8,072 nt of DNA, from contig JBEGVB010000116.1 of assembly GCA_041178545.1 (NCBI GenBank), positions 1 through 8,072 on the forward strand, in the 5' to 3' direction. Made by a program: the position numbers and the translations under genes. Origin of the DNA: JBEATZ01 sp041178545. GTDB taxonomy: Bacteria; Planctomycetota; UBA1135; UBA2386. Below are positions 6,718 to 8,072 of this stretch, piece after piece (position 1 is the stretch's first letter; every line of letters begins with the position of its first letter). The notes under the pieces are model-generated. The model worked only from the letters and a program-made list of their open reading frames with translations, ran no database searches and was not told the DNA's origin.

Positions 6718-7722
6718 TCAGAACCGCTTGGCGAAGTCGGCCGCGCAACGCTCCAGGTCTGCGCCCACCACGGCCGGGTCCCACGCCATCTGGCGGAACT
6801 GGCCGACCTTGAGGATGGCGGGGTCGGCAGGTCCCTGCACCGAGGCACGCAGCGGGATCTGGGCCGACTTGGCGGCCGCGAGCAGGGCCTCGGTCGACTC
6901 CTTGAGCACCCAGTCCACCAGCTTCCTGCCGGCCTCGGGGTTGGGGCCGTTCTTCACCAGCGCGATCGAGTTGGGGATCAGCATGGTGCCCATCCCGCCT
7001 TCCTGCTGGTCCGGGAACACGCAGGCCACCTTGTGCCCCTTGGTGAGCGCCACGTGGTAGTCGTCGGTGTCGGTCCACGCCCAGGCGAGCTTGCCCTCCG
7101 CGACCTGCCGCATGGTGGCGCCGTTGCTCTGCAGCCACACCACCTCGTTGGCGAAGCACTGGTCGAGGAACTTCTGGAAGCCCTCCTCCCCCATCGCCTT
7201 CCGCAAGGCCGTGAAGTGCGTGAGCGTGGTGCCGGTGAGCGGTCGCGCAGCGCCGCACCTGCCCTTCCACTTGGGGTCGACGAGGTCCATGGTGCTGGTG
7301 GGCCAGGTCGCGCGATCGGGCAGCAACTCGGTGTTGACGATCAGCACGCGCGCGCGCGCGGCAAAGGCGCTCCAGATGCCGTCCACGTCCTTCCACTGGG
7401 CGGGGATCGTGGCTGCAGAAGGGCTCACGTAGGGCGCGAGCAGACCCTTCTGGGCGAGTCGTACGGTGTGGGCCAGTTCGTTGTTCCAGAACACGTCGCA
7501 ACGCGGCCGCGCCGACTCCTCGATGAGCGCACTCACGAGGCCCACCGTCTTGTTGGCCTCTTGGTCGAACCGAGCCTTCACCGTGAGCCCCGTGTCCTGC
7601 TCGAAGCGCTTCACCAGCGCCTGGCTGTGCTCCTGGTCGAGCGCGACGTACAGGGAGACGTCCGCAGGCTTGCTGCAGCCGACGGCCAGGACGGGGAGAA
7701 AGGCGAGGAACGGGATGCGCAT
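6718..7722 (-). CDS. fbpA: FbpA-like ABC substrate-binding lipoprotein
   Basis: This 334-residue binding protein captures substrate in the periplasm for the permease encoded next to it. A short signal peptide ends in an AVGC lipobox (Cys16). Family landmarks include SLYVALDQEHS near 23-33, CDVFWNNE near 75-82, ARARVLIVNTELLP near 122-135, DPKWKGRCG near 149-157, TDTDDYHVAL near 217-226, and IPNSIALVKNGPNPEAG near 249-265. These match the ferric-binding FbpA/FutA branch of family 1 solute-binding proteins. The twin-Tyr iron ligands of classical FbpA are not seen; the matching stretch reads DTDDYH with one Tyr (222). Five Cys lie in the mature chain besides the lipid Cys. The frame stays open upstream to position 8049, but only the ATG at 7722 has a GGAG ribosome site and the signal peptide. 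Iron is the best substrate guess, not certain. Confidence 0.88.
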   Translation of the reverse strand: MRIPFLAFLPVLAVGCSKPADVSLYVALDQEHSQALVKRFEQDTGLTVKARFDQEANKTVGLVSALIEESARPRCDVFWNNELAHTVRLAQKGLLAPYVSPSAATIPAQWKDVDGIWSAFAARARVLIVNTELLPDRATWPTSTMDLVDPKWKGRCGAARPLTGTTLTHFTALRKAMGEEGFQKFLDQCFANEVVWLQSNGATMRQVAEGKLAWAWTDTDDYHVALTKGHKVACVFPDQQEGGMGTMLIPNSIALVKNGPNPEAGRKLVDWVLKESTEALLAAAKSAQIPLRASVQGPADPAILKVGQFRQMAWDPAVVGADLERCAADFAKRF

Positions 7723-7728
7723 GGGGAA

Positions 7729-7732
7729 CTCC
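7729..7732 (-). promoter_or_regulatory. Ribosome binding site of fbpA
   Basis: A GGAG core lies six bases before the ATG at 7722. It decides the start of the binding protein, because the reading frame stays open for about 100 codons further upstream without any signal-peptide character. Confidence 0.7.
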
Positions 7733-7849
7733 GGGCGGCGCGCCGCAGGCAAGCCGCGTGCCACACGGGCCCGGCAGGCGCACACGGCCTGCAGTATCGC
7801 CGCTGGGACCCGCACCGCCGACCGCAGAGTGCACAATGCGTGCCCCAGT

Positions 7850-7869
7850 CGCCCCCCGTTACGGGGGCG
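7850..7869. repeat. GC hairpin in the leader before fbpA
   Basis: A run of C and a run of G flank a GTTAC centre and can fold as a 7-bp stem with a six-base loop, or in a shifted register as CCCCCG/TTA/CGGGGG. There is no T-run on the minus side. It lies about 130 bases before the fbpA start, in the likely leader or promoter region. It could be an operator, an mRNA structure or a second terminator element; the sequence alone does not say which. Confidence 0.3.
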
Positions 7870-7894
7870 AAACCGCAACGTGCGGCACCAACGC

Positions 7895-7929
7895 AAACGG
7901 CCGCACGGCAGGTCCTGCCGCGCGGCCGT
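7895..7929 (-). terminator. Probable rho-independent terminator of the nqr operon
   Basis: Two 15-base arms (plus-strand coordinates 7897-7911 and 7915-7929) are complementary except for one G-U pair in the transcript, around a three-base loop. On the minus strand the stem runs into TTT and then GCGTT. The stem begins 23 bases after the nqrF stop codon. The long GC stem is strong, but the T-tract is short, so efficiency is uncertain. Confidence 0.7.
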
Positions 7930-7934
7930 CGCCA

Positions 7935-7950
7935 GGGTCCTCGAGGACCC
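7935..7950. repeat. Perfect 16-bp palindrome right behind the nqrF stop
   Basis: GGGTCCTCGAGGACCC is a perfect palindrome two bases past the nqrF stop. In RNA it gives a 6-bp stem with a TCGA tetraloop. It precedes the larger terminator stem, forming a tandem hairpin pair. It could stabilise the mRNA end, contribute to termination, or be a protein-binding site. Confidence 0.5.
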
Positions 7951-7952
7951 GC

Positions 7953-8072
7953 TCAGCTGCCGAAGTCGTCGAAGGCGATCATGTCCTTCTCGACGCCCAG
8001 GTCGCCGAGCATCTTCTGCACGGCCGACAGCATCATGGGCGGCCCGCACAGGTAGAACTCGATCTCGTCCGG
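7953..8072 (-). CDS. nqrF: Na+-translocating NADH:quinone reductase subunit F, C-terminal end
   Basis: Only the last 39 codons and the stop are in the window. They read EFYLCGPPMM (positions 5-14 of the fragment), then KMLGDLGVEKDMI, and end in FDDFGS. This is the C-terminal NADH-binding part of NqrF: the CGPP Cys contacts nicotinamide in ferredoxin-reductase-like domains, and the DDFG ending is characteristic of NqrF. NqrF takes electrons from NADH through FAD and a [2Fe-2S] cluster into the sodium-pumping complex in the inner membrane. The FAD and iron-sulfur parts lie outside the window. The terminator behind it suggests it is the last gene of an nqrABCDEF operon. Confidence 0.93.
   Translation of the reverse strand, partial: PDEIEFYLCGPPMMLSAVQKMLGDLGVEKDMIAFDDFGS

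Larger units (their letters stand above)
7723..7952. other. Intergenic region between nqrF and fbpA
   Basis: This 230-bp stretch holds the nqr terminator structures at its right side and the leader of the iron/cytochrome unit at its left. No gene is supported in it. A GATACT hexamer (minus strand, 7798-7793) could be a -10 box but has only a poor -35 partner. No AT-rich Fur-type inverted repeat was seen. Confidence 0.6.

Noticed and set aside
4743..6812. A 689-codon plus-strand open frame opposite the permease.
   Set aside because: The product is His/Arg/Gln/Gly-rich with no domain and mirrors the reversed codons of a clear membrane permease.
6708..6848. N-terminal extension of the permease by 47 residues.
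   Set aside because: It overlaps the binding-protein coding region and is Arg/Pro/Ser-rich; the ATG at 6707 opens directly into the first membrane segment.
7793..7821. GATACT as a -10 box for the fbpA unit with a -35 hexamer TCGGCG at 17-bp spacing.
   Set aside because: The -35 matches the consensus at only three positions, and the sigma-factor preferences of this organism are unknown.
7723..7952. A search by eye for a Fur box, riboswitch, tRNA or small RNA in the leader of the iron-type operon.
   Set aside because: No AT-rich Fur-like inverted repeat or recognisable RNA fold was found; the only structures are the GC hairpins listed.
7723..8049. N-terminal extension of the FbpA-like protein up to position 8049.
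   Set aside because: It would run through the nqrF end and the terminator stems, has no signal-peptide character, and the ATG at 7722 has both a ribosome site and a lipobox.
1..8072. Mobile elements, insertion-sequence ends, CRISPR repeats or phage genes.
   Set aside because: No transposase or integrase motifs, no spaced direct repeats and no long terminal inverted repeats were seen.

Overview
This is a GC-rich (roughly 70% by eye, not counted) bacterial window in which every gene I can support lies on the minus strand, so the biological order runs from the right end to the left. The genes are: the 3' end of nqrF, a three-gene ferric-iron-type ABC importer (binding lipoprotein, fused permease, ATPase), a five-heme c-type cytochrome, a HEAT-repeat lipoprotein, an ApbE-family flavin transferase lipoprotein, and the N-terminal part of a protein related to the heme-dependent oxidative N-demethylase alpha subunit (formerly DUF3445). 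Two lipoboxes on accessory proteins, a membrane-anchored multiheme cytochrome and Na+-NQR point to a Gram-negative, respiring, probably marine or sediment organism. The mix of HEAT-repeat lipoprotein, multiheme cytochrome, Nqr and this FbpA subtype would suit a high-GC Planctomycetota-like lineage, but that is a guess from gene content and not a sequence match.

Right part (8072-7723): the last 39 codons of nqrF carry the CGPP NAD-binding motif and end in DDFGS. Directly behind the stop come a perfect 16-bp palindrome and then a 15-bp stem-loop followed by TTT, which looks like the terminator of an nqr operon lying beyond the window edge. The remaining roughly 170 bp is the leader of the next unit and holds one further GC hairpin. 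I see no convincing promoter or Fur box.

Middle (7722-1824): five genes are packed tightly. Binding protein to permease is a 10-bp gap, permease to ATPase 14 bp, ATPase to cytochrome an ATGA overlap, and cytochrome to HEAT lipoprotein a GTGA overlap. This is the arrangement of one operon with translational coupling. It ties an iron-type importer to a periplasm-facing pentaheme cytochrome and a lipid-anchored scaffold protein, which is the most unusual feature of the window.

Left part (1823-1): a 195-bp gap without a supported gene precedes apbE, which is followed after 4 bp by the N-demethylase-like gene, cut by the window edge. ApbE proteins attach FMN covalently to NqrB and NqrC, so the presence of nqrF and apbE on either side of the iron/cytochrome genes suggests a neighbourhood for building a respiratory chain: iron supply, heme electron carriers and flavin loading. 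That joint role is inference from gene order; the individual family assignments rest on motifs seen in the translated sequence.
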